Source of the DNA: Mucilaginibacter_A sp050954865
GTDB taxonomy: Bacteria > Bacteroidota > Bacteroidia > Sphingobacteriales > Sphingobacteriaceae
NCBI GenBank assembly: GCA_050954865.1
Contig: JBPBQN010000160.1
Coordinates: 9,266-73,265, forward strand
Reading direction: 5' to 3'
DNA: 64,000 bases
The first letter of the stretch is position 1. Each line of letters begins with the position of its first letter. Below the pieces are notes generated by a model. That model did not search any database and had not been told where the DNA came from. It saw only the letters and a list, made by a program, of their open reading frames with translations. This document shows, piece after piece, positions 51,258 to 60,264 of the stretch. Position numbers and translations under genes: made by a program.

Positions 51258-52088
51258 TCAACCCAAAATCATATTATCAATTAAGCGCGTTTGGCCAACT
51301 TTAGCGGCTACAAGTGCAATAATTCCTTTTTGTTTGTGGCTGATATCGTTATCCAAATTCTCTGCATTTACAATTTCCAGATATTCCAGCTGCACGTTGG
51401 GTTCAACATTAATCAGTTCGATGGCTTCTTTCCGTAATTCTTCGGATGCTTCTTTTATATAGCTTTTTTTAAGCTGATCCAAAGCCCAAGATAACACCAA
51501 CGCATGTTTTCTTTCTTGTGGAGATAAATGGATATTGCGCGAACTCATCGCTAAGCCATCAGCCTCACGGATAATCGGACAGGTTACCATTTTTACCGGC
51601 AGATTTTTCTGCTTCACCATTTGCTCAATCACTTTTACCTGCTGGAAATCTTTTTGTCCGAAGAAAGCAAAATCAGGTTTTACAGCCATAAAAAGTTTAT
51701 ATACAATCTGCATCACGCCCTGATAATGGCCCGGCCGGAATTTGCCTTCCAGCCGATGTTCAACTGCGCCAATATCCAAATACCAATGCTCTTTCTGCGG
51801 ATACATTTCTGCTACATCCGGCATAAATAAAATATGGCAGCCAGCTTGTTCCAGTTTTTGGATGTCGTTCTCAATTGGTCGCGGATACTTGTCCAGATCG
51901 CTTGCATCCGTAAACTGCGTTGGGTTTACAAAAATACTGCAAACTACCAGCTCAGTTTGCGCCAATGCTGTTTTTATCAGGGATAAATGCCCGTTGTGCA
52001 GCGCGCCCATTGTTGGCACTAAACCAACTGTTTTATTTTGATTTTGCAGCCGGTTTTGCAGGGCTGCAATGGTTTTAATGATTTCCAT
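51258..52088 (-). CDS. panC: pantoate-beta-alanine ligase
   Basis: 276 residues from the ATG at 52088 (MEIIKTIAALQ); an in-frame ATG 51 bases earlier adds residues absent from the family and is rejected. The HIGH-like motif VPTMGALHNGHLSLIK, FVNPTQF, GQKDFQQV and SSRNIHLSPQER are present. It joins pantoate and beta-alanine with ATP. panC and panD are 46 bases apart on one strand. Its DNA contains one type-B (51446) and one type-A motif (51965). Confidence 0.97.
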   Translation of the reverse strand: MEIIKTIAALQNRLQNQNKTVGLVPTMGALHNGHLSLIKTALAQTELVVCSIFVNPTQFTDASDLDKYPRPIENDIQKLEQAGCHILFMPDVAEMYPQKEHWYLDIGAVEHRLEGKFRPGHYQGVMQIVYKLFMAVKPDFAFFGQKDFQQVKVIEQMVKQKNLPVKMVTCPIIREADGLAMSSRNIHLSPQERKHALVLSWALDQLKKSYIKEASEELRKEAIELINVEPNVQLEYLEIVNAENLDNDISHKQKGIIALVAAKVGQTRLIDNMILG

Positions 52089-52154
52089 TGAAATAAACTT
52101 GAGTTCAAAATTGCGCATTTGCACAAAATATCCGGCCATGTGCTTGCATAATTG

Positions 52155-52186
52155 ATTGATTAATGATAAGATAATGCCTATCTTTG
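52155..52186 (+). promoter_or_regulatory. promoter of the glycogen-synthase-like gene
   Basis: ATTG (52155-52158), 20-base spacer, exact TATCTTTG (52179-52186), 45 bases before the ATG. Confidence 0.55.
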
Positions 52187-52231
52187 TACCCTTAATTGTA
52201 AATTCCTTTACATATAATTAACGTAGATAAG

Positions 52232-53056
52232 ATGAGTAAATCGAAGCTTTTGTTTATTACGCAAGAAATGTCTCCTTTTCTTGAACTTTCTAAAATTTCC
52301 GAAATCACCCGTCAGCTTCCGCAGGCCATGCAGGAGAAAGGATTTGAGATCAGGATTCTGATGCCGCGGTTTGGAAACATTAATGAACGAAGGAACCGTT
52401 TACATGAAGTGATCCGCCTATCAGGCATGAACATTATTATTGATGATAATGATAATCCGCTGATTATTAAAGTCGCCTCGATCCCGTCTGCCCGGATGCA
52501 GGTTTATTTTCTGGATAATGAAGAGTATTTCCAGCGCAAGTATGTTTTTCGTGATAAGGAAGAAAAATTTTATGCCGATAATGATGAACGCATGATCTTC
52601 TTTTGTAAAGGCGCGCTGGAAACGGTTAAAAAATTAGGCTGGGCACCGGATATTATTCATTGCCACGGATGGCTGACTTCTTTAGTGCCGGCTTATGTTA
52701 AAACCAGTTATAAAGATGATCCGACTTTCAAAAACTCCAAAGTAGTTTACTCTTTGTATGAGAATGGTTTTACGGAAACTTTAAGCCCATCCTTTATACA
52801 AAAAAGTGTAATGAATGGCATGACTGAAAAGCAGGTTGAAACTTATGCAGCAGGTAACAGCTTGGCTTTAGAAAACGGTGCTTTGGAATACTCAGATGCA
52901 GTTGTTATTGGCAGCCTGGAAGTAAGCCCGGAACTGTTAAATAATGTTAAAAAGACTAGCAAACCAGTTTTGGAGTATGATTTAACTTCGGATTTGGAAA
53001 ATTTTTACAACTTTTACGAAGAAATCACCAATGAAGAATTGGTACATGTTGCATAA
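52232..53056 (+). CDS. glycogen/starch synthase N-terminal-domain protein (GT5-like)
   Basis: 274 residues corresponding only to the N-terminal Rossmann half of glycogen synthase: LLFITQEMSPFLELSKISEI replaces the usual start, with EIRILMPRFGNINER, MIFFCKGALETVKKLGWAPDIIHCHGWLTSLVPAYVK and VVYSLYEN. The donor-binding C-terminal half is missing. Such half-length proteins are standard in Bacteroidota upstream of the DUF4270 gene, so this is not a truncation. Catalysis without the other half is doubtful; its function is not known to me. Confidence 0.85.
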   Translation: MSKSKLLFITQEMSPFLELSKISEITRQLPQAMQEKGFEIRILMPRFGNINERRNRLHEVIRLSGMNIIIDDNDNPLIIKVASIPSARMQVYFLDNEEYFQRKYVFRDKEEKFYADNDERMIFFCKGALETVKKLGWAPDIIHCHGWLTSLVPAYVKTSYKDDPTFKNSKVVYSLYENGFTETLSPSFIQKSVMNGMTEKQVETYAAGNSLALENGALEYSDAVVIGSLEVSPELLNNVKKTSKPVLEYDLTSDLENFYNFYEEITNEELVHVA

Positions 53057-53069
53057 GATTTAATCCTAT

Positions 53070-54500
53070 ATGAAATTTGTTAAAACAGACTTATTGACTT
53101 TGTTGATAAGTCTTTTTATTTTAAGCAGTTGTAAAAAACCAGATTCAGTTGGTTTAGCAATTGATCCATCGCAGGTAATTAACGGTACTCTGCTGGATAC
53201 TGTTTCTATCATTACAAATACTTTGCGTGATGATAGCGTTGTAACCAGCAACCTTTTCAACAGCTCAAGTATATCTATTGCACCGCTGGCTTATTATAAA
53301 GACCCAATTTTCGGTGTTACAGAAGCTAATGTAGCCATGTCTATCGGTACCCCAACGGCTACTGCTTTTACCAAACCAACCGGTACGGTTACGGTAGATT
53401 CTGCCATACTGGTTTTACGCTATACGCCGCATGGTTTTTACGGTGATACAACCTCTACCAAATACAAGCTTAACGTTTACCAGCTGGCCGAACAGCCTTT
53501 AAACCAAACATATTACAATACCAAAACCTGGGCTTACAACCCAACAATAATTGGTACAGGCAGTTTTAATGCGCGGCCAAGTGATAGTGTTAAAGTTTTG
53601 CAGATTGTAACCGGTGCAAAAGATACAATCAAGAAACTACTGCCTCAAATCAGGGTTCCGGTTAATACAGATTTTGTCAGAAGTAACATTTTATTAACAG
53701 ATTCTTTAAAATTAATCGGTTCAGAAGCTTTTAAAAGATACTTCAAAGGTTTGTATTTAACGTTTGATAAAGCACAAACTACCGGCGGTCCGGGTGGTAA
53801 TTTTTATCTCAGTACGGACTCTTGTCAGCTAAATATCTATTATAAAAACACCAGCAGCGCAGGTGTAATTGATACAATAATGGCTTCTTTTCCGGCATCA
53901 GGTAATTTTGCAACGCAGATCAGGCATGATTATACCGGCACTGCAATTCCGGCAGCTTTAAGCAATACAAAATCTACCGGAACAGTTTACATACAGGGTT
54001 TAGCTGGGTTGCGGGCAAAAATCTCTTTTCCTTCTTTGGCTACCAGTGTTCATCAAATACTTGGAAATGCCGTTTTAAACCGCGCAGAACTGATTGTTAC
54101 ACCTGTTGCCAGCACGCAGCTTTATCCGTTTGCACCAGCACCACGACTGACTATGTATCGGTATAACATTGCCAAACAGCGTGTAGAATTGCCAGATGCA
54201 ACAACAACAGATAAAAGAACCTATACTCTGCCTACATACCTATCAAGCTTTGGAGGATTTTATAATCCAACCCAAAACCAGTACCACTTTGTAATTACAA
54301 GTTATATCAGCGATTTAATTAGCGGTGCTACTGTAGATTACGGTACATTTTTAGCACCGGCAGATTATTACAACACTACTACAATCGAGTATAGCACAGG
54401 CTCTGTCCAGGCTGCAGGAAGATTGGTTGCCGGCGGCGATAAAACTTCAGCCTATAAAATGAAACTGAATATCATCTATACGCCTGCCATCAAGCAATAA
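53070..54500 (+). CDS. DUF4270 family lipoprotein
   Basis: 476 residues. Type II signal peptide with lipobox FILSSC, lipidated Cys21. The body is beta-rich with the repeated pattern of the DUF4270 family (SVGLAIDPSQVINGTLLDTVSI near the start; AELIVTPVAS, FYNPTQNQYHFVITSYISDLI near the end). A Bacteroidota-specific cell-surface or periplasmic lipoprotein of unknown function. It starts 13 bases after the glycogen-synthase-like gene and precedes glmS, a conserved trio. Confidence 0.9.
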   Translation: MKFVKTDLLTLLISLFILSSCKKPDSVGLAIDPSQVINGTLLDTVSIITNTLRDDSVVTSNLFNSSSISIAPLAYYKDPIFGVTEANVAMSIGTPTATAFTKPTGTVTVDSAILVLRYTPHGFYGDTTSTKYKLNVYQLAEQPLNQTYYNTKTWAYNPTIIGTGSFNARPSDSVKVLQIVTGAKDTIKKLLPQIRVPVNTDFVRSNILLTDSLKLIGSEAFKRYFKGLYLTFDKAQTTGGPGGNFYLSTDSCQLNIYYKNTSSAGVIDTIMASFPASGNFATQIRHDYTGTAIPAALSNTKSTGTVYIQGLAGLRAKISFPSLATSVHQILGNAVLNRAELIVTPVASTQLYPFAPAPRLTMYRYNIAKQRVELPDATTTDKRTYTLPTYLSSFGGFYNPTQNQYHFVITSYISDLISGATVDYGTFLAPADYYNTTTIEYSTGSVQAAGRLVAGGDKTSAYKMKLNIIYTPAIKQ

Positions 54501-54530
54501 TTTTATATTCGCATCTTGAATTTATATCGA

Positions 54531-54542
54531 TAAAAACAGTAT
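54531..54542 (+). repeat. type-A dispersed motif overlapping the glmS start codon
   Basis: Exact TAAAAACAGTAT with arm GAATTTATATCGA. Its final AT plus the next G form the glmS ATG (54541-54543), so it occupies the glmS ribosome-binding region. Confidence 0.75.
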
Positions 54543-56376
54543 GTGCGGAATTGTAGGTTATATTGGTTATCGTGATGCTTATCCGATTGTTATCAAAGGT
54601 TTACACCGGTTAGAATACCGCGGTTACGATAGCGCAGGTGTAGCTTTGCTGGATCAGGATTTAAAAGTTTATAAAAAAGCCGGAAAAGTTAGCGATCTGG
54701 AAAATTTTGTAAAAGATATTCCGCTAAAAGGTACTATCGGCATGGGCCACACACGTTGGGCCACGCACGGTGCACCAAGTGATCGCAACTCGCATCCGCA
54801 TTCTTCCGGCAACCGCAAACTCACCATTATTCACAATGGCATTATCGAGAATTATGCAACGATAAAAGAAGCATTGATCGAAAAAGGCCACGAATTTAAA
54901 AGCGATACCGATACCGAAGTTTTAATTCATCTGATTGAAAATATCCAGGATGAAACAAAACTCGACATAAAAGAAGCCGTTCGAGTAGCGTTAACGCAAG
55001 TTATTGGTGCTTACGCGATTGTGGTGATGAGCAGCGATGAGCCCGATTTGCTGATTGCTGCTCGAAAAGGAAGTCCGCTGGTAATTGGTATTGGCAAAGG
55101 AGAATATTTTATTGCTTCGGATGCTACGCCGATTGTAGAATACACCAAAAACGTTATTTACTTAAATGATAACGAAATTGCGATCCTCAACCGGGAAAAT
55201 TTGCTGATCAAAAGCATTGATAACATCGTCCAAACACCTTACGTGCACGAGCTGGAACTGAAGCTCGAAATGCTGGAAAAAGGTGGTTTTGATCATTTTA
55301 TGCTGAAGGAAATTTATGAACAGCCGCGATCCATTCGTGATTGTATGCGTGGCCGTATTTATCCGCAGCAAGGCCGTGTTCAGCTGGGGGGTTTGGAACC
55401 TTATGCAGAAAAACTAAAAAATATTGACCGCATTATTATTGTTGCCTGCGGAACTTCCTGGCACGCTGGTTTGGTAGGCGAATATCTCATTGAAGAATAC
55501 GGACGGGTTTCTGTAGAAGTAGAATATGCTTCAGAATTTCGTTACCGCAACCCGATTATCTCCGAAAAAGATCTGGTGATTGCTATTTCCCAATCCGGAG
55601 AAACTGCCGATACAATGGCCGCTTTAGAGTTGGCAAAAGAAAAAGGTGCTACTATTTTTGGCATCTGCAACGTGGTTGGCGCATCAATTCCGCGTATTAC
55701 GGATGCTGGCGTTTATACGCATGCTGGTCCGGAAATTGGCGTTGCCTCAACCAAAGCTTTTACGGCACAAGTTACGGTTTTAACGCTCATTGCTTTTTAC
55801 ATTGCCCAGTTAAAAGGCACCGTAAATCAAACCAAACTGATTACTTTATTAACTGAACTGAACGAAATTCCGGTTTTGATTGAAGAAGCTTTAAAGCATA
55901 ACGACGAGATAAAAGTTATTGCCAAAAAGTTTAAAGATTCTCCAAATTGCTTGTTTTTAGGCAGAGGAAGTGCTTTTCCGGTTGCGCTGGAAGGTGCTTT
56001 AAAGCTGAAAGAAATTTCCTACATTCATGCAGAAGGTTATCCGGCAGCCGAAATGAAACATGGCCCGATTGCGTTGATTGATGCCGAAATGCCAGTTGTT
56101 TTTATCGCTACCAAACATTCTTCCTACGAAAAAGTAATCAGCAACATTCAGGAAGTGAAAGCGCGCGGCGGACAAGTAATTGCTATCGTTTCTGAAGGCG
56201 ATACGCAAGTGAAAAAAATGGCCGATTACGCCATTGAAATTCCGCAAACAGATGAAGCTTTTTTACCGCTTTTGGCAACTATTCCGCTGCAATTACTGGC
56301 TTATCACATTGCTTTAATGCGCGGCTGCAACGTTGATCAACCCAGAAACCTGGCCAAATCTGTTACGGTGGAATAA
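54541..56376 (+). CDS. glmS: glutamine-fructose-6-phosphate aminotransferase
   Basis: 611 residues. Cys2 right after the initiator Met is the glutaminase nucleophile (MCGIVGYIG); GHTRWATHG and HNGIIENY complete the glutaminase domain. Two SIS domains follow (ACGTSWHAG, SQSGETADTMAAL, FLGRGSAFPVALEGALKLKE) and the C-terminus ends PRNLAKSVTVE as it must. It makes glucosamine-6-phosphate for peptidoglycan and lipid A. Its ATG lies inside a type-A dispersed motif, so no Shine-Dalgarno site is possible there. Confidence 0.98.
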   Translation: MCGIVGYIGYRDAYPIVIKGLHRLEYRGYDSAGVALLDQDLKVYKKAGKVSDLENFVKDIPLKGTIGMGHTRWATHGAPSDRNSHPHSSGNRKLTIIHNGIIENYATIKEALIEKGHEFKSDTDTEVLIHLIENIQDETKLDIKEAVRVALTQVIGAYAIVVMSSDEPDLLIAARKGSPLVIGIGKGEYFIASDATPIVEYTKNVIYLNDNEIAILNRENLLIKSIDNIVQTPYVHELELKLEMLEKGGFDHFMLKEIYEQPRSIRDCMRGRIYPQQGRVQLGGLEPYAEKLKNIDRIIIVACGTSWHAGLVGEYLIEEYGRVSVEVEYASEFRYRNPIISEKDLVIAISQSGETADTMAALELAKEKGATIFGICNVVGASIPRITDAGVYTHAGPEIGVASTKAFTAQVTVLTLIAFYIAQLKGTVNQTKLITLLTELNEIPVLIEEALKHNDEIKVIAKKFKDSPNCLFLGRGSAFPVALEGALKLKEISYIHAEGYPAAEMKHGPIALIDAEMPVVFIATKHSSYEKVISNIQEVKARGGQVIAIVSEGDTQVKKMADYAIEIPQTDEAFLPLLATIPLQLLAYHIALMRGCNVDQPRNLAKSVTVE

Positions 56377-56498
56377 ATTTTGAGGAGCGGAGTTTCAGGT
56401 ACGAAGTTGAAAATTTTGTTTCCTGATTTCAGCTTGATTATTTACAATTAAAATCCAAACTTCATGCCGCGTACCTTCAAGCCGTTAACCTCGCTGCC

Positions 56499-58055
56499 AT
56501 GAAAAAATTAATACTTCTTTTACCGATACTTTTTTTAATGAATGATGATTTCGCTCAAAAACTGTCTCCGCACCAGCAGTATCCGGGTTTGTTTGAAGCG
56601 GTGCAGCTGAATAGTATTTATCCGGATAACAAAACTTTTGTAGATGCCATCCCGAAGAAAAATCCGGCAGCGATTATGCAGGATTATCAGGCGCAAAAAA
56701 ATAAACCTGATTTTGATCTGAAGGCTTTTGCAGAAGCGCATTTTACCGAATCGACTTCTGGAAGCGACAGTTATAAAAGCGATATTAACGCAGGTATTCG
56801 TGCGCATATCGAATCGCTTTGGGAAGTACTTACGCATCGGCACGATACGCTTTCTAAAGGCTCCTTGCTTCTTTTACCGCATGATTTTATCATTCCCGGC
56901 GGCCGTTTCCGGGAGATTTATTATTGGGACAGTTATTTTACGATGCTGGGTTTGCAGGAAAGCCATAAAACGAAAATGATCCAAAATATGGTTGATAATT
57001 TTGCTTATCTGCTAAACCGTTACGGCCACATCCCGAACGGCACGCGTACTTATTATCTAAGCCGAAGTCAGCCGCCGTTTTTCTCCATGATGATTGATTT
57101 GCTGGCGAAAGATGAAGGCGAAGAAGTTTACGGTCGATATCAACCCGAACTCCTCAAAGAATACGCTTATTTTATGCAGGGCGCGGAAAATTTATCCGCA
57201 GGAAAAGCTTATAAATTAGCAGTGAAAATGCCTGATGGCGAAATTTTAAACCGTTATTGGGACGATAGCGATGAGCCGCGCGAAGAATCTTATAAAGAAG
57301 ATGTGGCTTCCGGCAAATTAACCAAACAGGATTTATCAACTTATTACCGCAATATGCGTGCGGCGGCGGCTTCCGGCTGGGATTTTAGCAGCCGCTGGTT
57401 TGATGCTTCGCAAAAGTTGTCTTCCATTCAAACAACTGAAATTATTCCGGTTGATTTGAATTGCTTGTTGTATCACCTGGAAAATACAATCGCACAATCT
57501 TACGCCGTTACTAAAAATAAAACGAAGCAGGATTTTTACCTGCTAAAAGCAGCACAACGCAAAGAAGGCATCCTGAAATATTGCTGGAACGAGCAAGTCG
57601 GCTGGTTTCTGGATTACAATTTTCAGCAGCAAAAGCAGTCGCCGGTAGAAACTTTGGCCGGAGTTTTCCCGCTGGAATTTGAAATCGCTACGCAAAACCA
57701 AGCCATCAGCGTAGCCAAAAAACTGGAAAACTCGTTTTTAAAACCCGGCGGATTAGTTACCACGCTCAACCGCAGCGGCCAGCAATGGGACGCGCCAAAT
57801 GCCTGGGCGCCTTTGCAATATATGGCGATTAATGGTTTAACAAAGTACCATCAAAACGATTTGGCAAAGCTGATTGCCGAACGCTGGATCGAAACCAACA
57901 CGCGCGTTTTTAAAGCAACCGGCAAGTTGATGGAAAAATATAATGTGATAGATATGGGACTAAATGCCGGCGGTGGCGAATATCCGTTGCAGGATGGTTT
58001 CGGCTGGACGAACGGTGTTTTGCTGAATCTGATGAACCGCTATCAAAGTAAATAA
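56499..58055 (+). CDS. treA: trehalase (GH37), exported
   Basis: 518 residues. Signal peptide MKKLILLLPILFLM..FAQ. The GH37 signatures are visible: PGGRFREIYYWDSYFTMLGL and QWDAPNAWAPLQ, with the C-terminal GGGEYPLQDGFGWTNGV glycine-rich box; the acidic residues in WDSYF and ESGWDFSSRW-type segments (AAASGWDFSSRWF) fit the active site. It hydrolyses trehalose to glucose in the periplasm. A type-B motif lies within the signal-peptide codons (56511-56522), and the stop codon touches a type-A copy. Confidence 0.93.
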   Translation: MKKLILLLPILFLMNDDFAQKLSPHQQYPGLFEAVQLNSIYPDNKTFVDAIPKKNPAAIMQDYQAQKNKPDFDLKAFAEAHFTESTSGSDSYKSDINAGIRAHIESLWEVLTHRHDTLSKGSLLLLPHDFIIPGGRFREIYYWDSYFTMLGLQESHKTKMIQNMVDNFAYLLNRYGHIPNGTRTYYLSRSQPPFFSMMIDLLAKDEGEEVYGRYQPELLKEYAYFMQGAENLSAGKAYKLAVKMPDGEILNRYWDDSDEPREESYKEDVASGKLTKQDLSTYYRNMRAAAASGWDFSSRWFDASQKLSSIQTTEIIPVDLNCLLYHLENTIAQSYAVTKNKTKQDFYLLKAAQRKEGILKYCWNEQVGWFLDYNFQQQKQSPVETLAGVFPLEFEIATQNQAISVAKKLENSFLKPGGLVTTLNRSGQQWDAPNAWAPLQYMAINGLTKYHQNDLAKLIAERWIETNTRVFKATGKLMEKYNVIDMGLNAGGGEYPLQDGFGWTNGVLLNLMNRYQSK

Positions 58056-58109
58056 TGCTGTTTTTATCGGGTATTTTTCAGGATGATTTTTAACCAGTAA
58101 AAACAGTAT
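58055..58109. repeat. inverted pair of type-A dispersed motifs
   Basis: Minus copy at 58055-58066 (starting at the last base of the trehalase stop) and plus copy at 58098-58109 face each other with a 31-base loop. Confidence 0.75.
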
Positions 58110-58197
58110 CCGCTTTTTCTCGGCTGTTTCCTGTTGATTTTCAAAATTCAAATTTTTCGCAGAAACCAAAATTGGATAGATAAAATCTAATCCTGTT

Positions 58198-58205
58198 TAT
58201 ATTTG
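58198..58205 (+). promoter_or_regulatory. oxyR -7 box
   Basis: Exact TATATTTG, 16 bases before the ATG. Confidence 0.5.
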
Positions 58206-58221
58206 CATCGAAATTATCGAT

Positions 58222-59157
58222 ATGACTTTAGTTCAGCTGGAATATATTGTAGCCGTAGATACGTACCGCAGCTTTGTAATGGCTGCCCAAAAGTGCTTTG
58301 TTACGCAGCCAACGTTAAGTATGCAGATCCAAAAACTGGAGGAAATGCTGGACGTAAAACTGTTTGACCGCAGCCGGCAACCCATCGTACCAACAGAAAT
58401 CGGCGAAAAAATTATTGCCCAGGCGCGCAACGTCCTCACCGAAAATCAGAAAATCCGGGAACTGATAATCGATCGTAAAAAAGAACTTTCCGGTGAACTA
58501 AAAATTGGTATTATTCCAACCGTTTCACCGTATTTGCTGCCTAAAATTATTAATGGTTTTGTGGAGAAATATCCGCTGGTGAAACTTTTAGTTTGGGAAA
58601 AAACAACGGAAGAAATTATCCAGCAAATAAAATCCGGTTTGTTGGATTGCGGCCTGCTTTCTACGCCTTTGCATGAAAATAATCTGGTGGAAATTCCGCT
58701 TTTTTATGAAAATTTTGTGGCTTATGTTTCTGAAAACAGTGTTTTAGCCGATAAAAAAAGCATCGTGCCCGAAGACATCGATCTGGATGAAACCTGGATT
58801 TTGAACGAAGGCCATTGCATGCGCGATCAGGTTTTGAACATTTGTCAGCGTAAAAACAGCACCAAAAGTTCGCAGCATTTTGAATACAATACCGGCAGCA
58901 TGGAAACGCTGAAACGTATGGTTGACCAAAACAACGGAGCCACCATTTTGCCCGAATTGGTTTTAGAAGATATGACCGAAAAACAGCTTGACCGTGTGCG
59001 TTATTTCCAATCTCCGGAGCCAGTGCGGGAAATTAGTTTGATAACGCCGAAAAGCTTTTTAAAACGAAAAATGATTGAAGCTTTGCAGAAAGAAATCGTA
59101 GATTTTATTCCAAAAAAAATGCTCGATAAAAAGAAAAAAGACGTGATAGAAAGGTAA
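58222..59157 (+). CDS. oxyR: hydrogen-peroxide-sensing LysR regulator OxyR
   Basis: 311 residues. N-terminal winged helix (VAVDTYRSFVMAAQKCFVTQPTLSMQIQKLE) and a C-terminal sensor domain. Cys199 and Cys208 lie in EGHCMRDQVLNICQ, the same spacing and numbering as the redox pair of E. coli OxyR, which strongly supports peroxide sensing. It would activate peroxide-defence genes; an SOD gene lies 1.1 kb away but is more likely under separate control. Its terminator overlaps the 3' end of the coding sequence. Confidence 0.93.
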   Translation: MTLVQLEYIVAVDTYRSFVMAAQKCFVTQPTLSMQIQKLEEMLDVKLFDRSRQPIVPTEIGEKIIAQARNVLTENQKIRELIIDRKKELSGELKIGIIPTVSPYLLPKIINGFVEKYPLVKLLVWEKTTEEIIQQIKSGLLDCGLLSTPLHENNLVEIPLFYENFVAYVSENSVLADKKSIVPEDIDLDETWILNEGHCMRDQVLNICQRKNSTKSSQHFEYNTGSMETLKRMVDQNNGATILPELVLEDMTEKQLDRVRYFQSPEPVREISLITPKSFLKRKMIEALQKEIVDFIPKKMLDKKKKDVIER

Positions 59158-59170
59158 CACGTCTTTTTTT
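59134..59170 (+). terminator. rho-independent terminator of oxyR
   Basis: Stem AAAAAAGACGTG / CACGTCTTTTTT with a 12-base loop and a T run; the left arm is inside the last oxyR codons. Confidence 0.85.
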
Positions 59171-59188
59171 AGCATGATTTTATCTCGA

Positions 59189-59200
59189 TAAAAACAGCAT
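59189..59200 (+). repeat. type-A dispersed motif
   Basis: Exact TAAAAACAGCAT preceded by ATCTCGA. Its final T is part of the stop codon (TCA on plus, 59200-59202) of the reductase gene on minus. Confidence 0.7.
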
Positions 59201-60195
59201 CAGTTACGCAGCACAATTTTGCCAAACTGTGTAGAATCATCCATTTTACGAACGGCTTTTTCTGCTTCGGCCAAAGCAAAAACTTCATCTACAACCGGTA
59301 CAATTTTATGCTCGTTGATAAGGTTAAGCATCGCTTTAAAATCCTCCTGCGTGCCCATTGTGGTTCCTAAAATTTGCAACTGTTTCCAGAAGATTATACG
59401 TGCATCTAATGCAGGAATTCCGCCTGCCGTTCCGCCGAAGAAAACAATTCGCGCTCCGGGATTACATAAATCCAATAACTTGGCAAAACCCTCACCCAAA
59501 GCACTATCAATAATCACATCAAAACCACCGGCCAGCTGCTTTAACTGCTCGGCCCAATCCTGCGCTTTGTAGTTTACGCCGGCAGCGGCACCCAACTTGT
59601 GGGCTTTGTCTATTTTTTTGCTTGTACCGGAAGTTACAAAAACCTGACAACCAGCCGCAACAGCAAACTGCAAAGCGAAAGAGCCGGTTCCGGCACCTAC
59701 GCCAACTACTAAAACTTTATTTCCTTTTTCTAATTTTCCTTTAGTAAATAAGGCTCGGTAAGCGGTTAAACCGGCCAACGGAATGGCAGCAGCCTGTTCA
59801 AAAGTTAAATGCGCCGGTTTTGGATATAAATACTGGGAACCAATTTTTACATATTCGGCAAATGTTCCGTTTTCGGGCAAACCTAAAATTTTGAAATCTT
59901 TTTGTTGATAATCCGCATGATCGCCCCAATTGGTTGATGGATTGATAATTACTTCTTTACCAATCCAGTTTTGATCCACATCCGGCCCAACTTCAGCCAC
60001 AATTCCAGCTCCGTCAGAACCTAAAATCGATGGATATTTAATGCCTGCATATTGGCCTTGGGTAATCCACCAGTCGCGGCGGTTTAAGGCGGCGGCTTTT
60101 ATCTCAACCAAAACTTCTCCAGAATTTAACGCTGGTTTTTCAACATCTTTTAACATAAGCGGCTTATCAGCGGCTTCCAAAACAATTGCTTTCAT
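59200..60195 (-). CDS. zinc-independent quinone-oxidoreductase/alcohol-dehydrogenase-like MDR protein
   Basis: 331 residues of the medium-chain dehydrogenase/reductase superfamily. GroES-like N-terminal half with ALNRRDWWITQG and SDGAGIVAEVG; nucleotide site VLVVGVGAGTGSFALQFA (a GxGxGxxG variant) and IPLAGLTAYRALF. The Cys and His ligands of catalytic zinc enzymes are absent (ALNRRDWW where CGTD would stand), so it is probably a quinone-oxidoreductase-type NADPH enzyme. Substrate unknown. Transcribed after sod on the same strand but separated from it by a terminator. Confidence 0.88.
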   Translation of the reverse strand: MKAIVLEAADKPLMLKDVEKPALNSGEVLVEIKAAALNRRDWWITQGQYAGIKYPSILGSDGAGIVAEVGPDVDQNWIGKEVIINPSTNWGDHADYQQKDFKILGLPENGTFAEYVKIGSQYLYPKPAHLTFEQAAAIPLAGLTAYRALFTKGKLEKGNKVLVVGVGAGTGSFALQFAVAAGCQVFVTSGTSKKIDKAHKLGAAAGVNYKAQDWAEQLKQLAGGFDVIIDSALGEGFAKLLDLCNPGARIVFFGGTAGGIPALDARIIFWKQLQILGTTMGTQEDFKAMLNLINEHKIVPVVDEVFALAEAEKAVRKMDDSTQFGKIVLRN

Positions 60196-60204
60196 GATTG
60201 ATAA

Positions 60205-60245
60205 ATAAAAAACCGGCCTGAATGTTTATTCAGGCCGGTTAAAAT
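60205..60245 (-). terminator. rho-independent terminator of sod
   Basis: Perfect stem AACCGGCCTGAAT / ATTCAGGCCGGTT with A runs on plus that give T runs on minus; it lies between the sod gene and the reductase gene. Confidence 0.92.
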
Positions 60246-60252
60246 TGTATGA

Positions 60253-60264
60253 TAAAAACAGTAT
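60253..60264 (+). repeat. type-A dispersed motif at the sod stop codon
   Basis: Exact TAAAAACAGTAT; it overlaps the sod stop codon by one base and lies just before its terminator. Confidence 0.65.

Noticed and set aside
52089..52139. 17-residue N-terminal extension of panC
   Set aside because: The family starts at MEIIKTI; the extension has no conservation signal.
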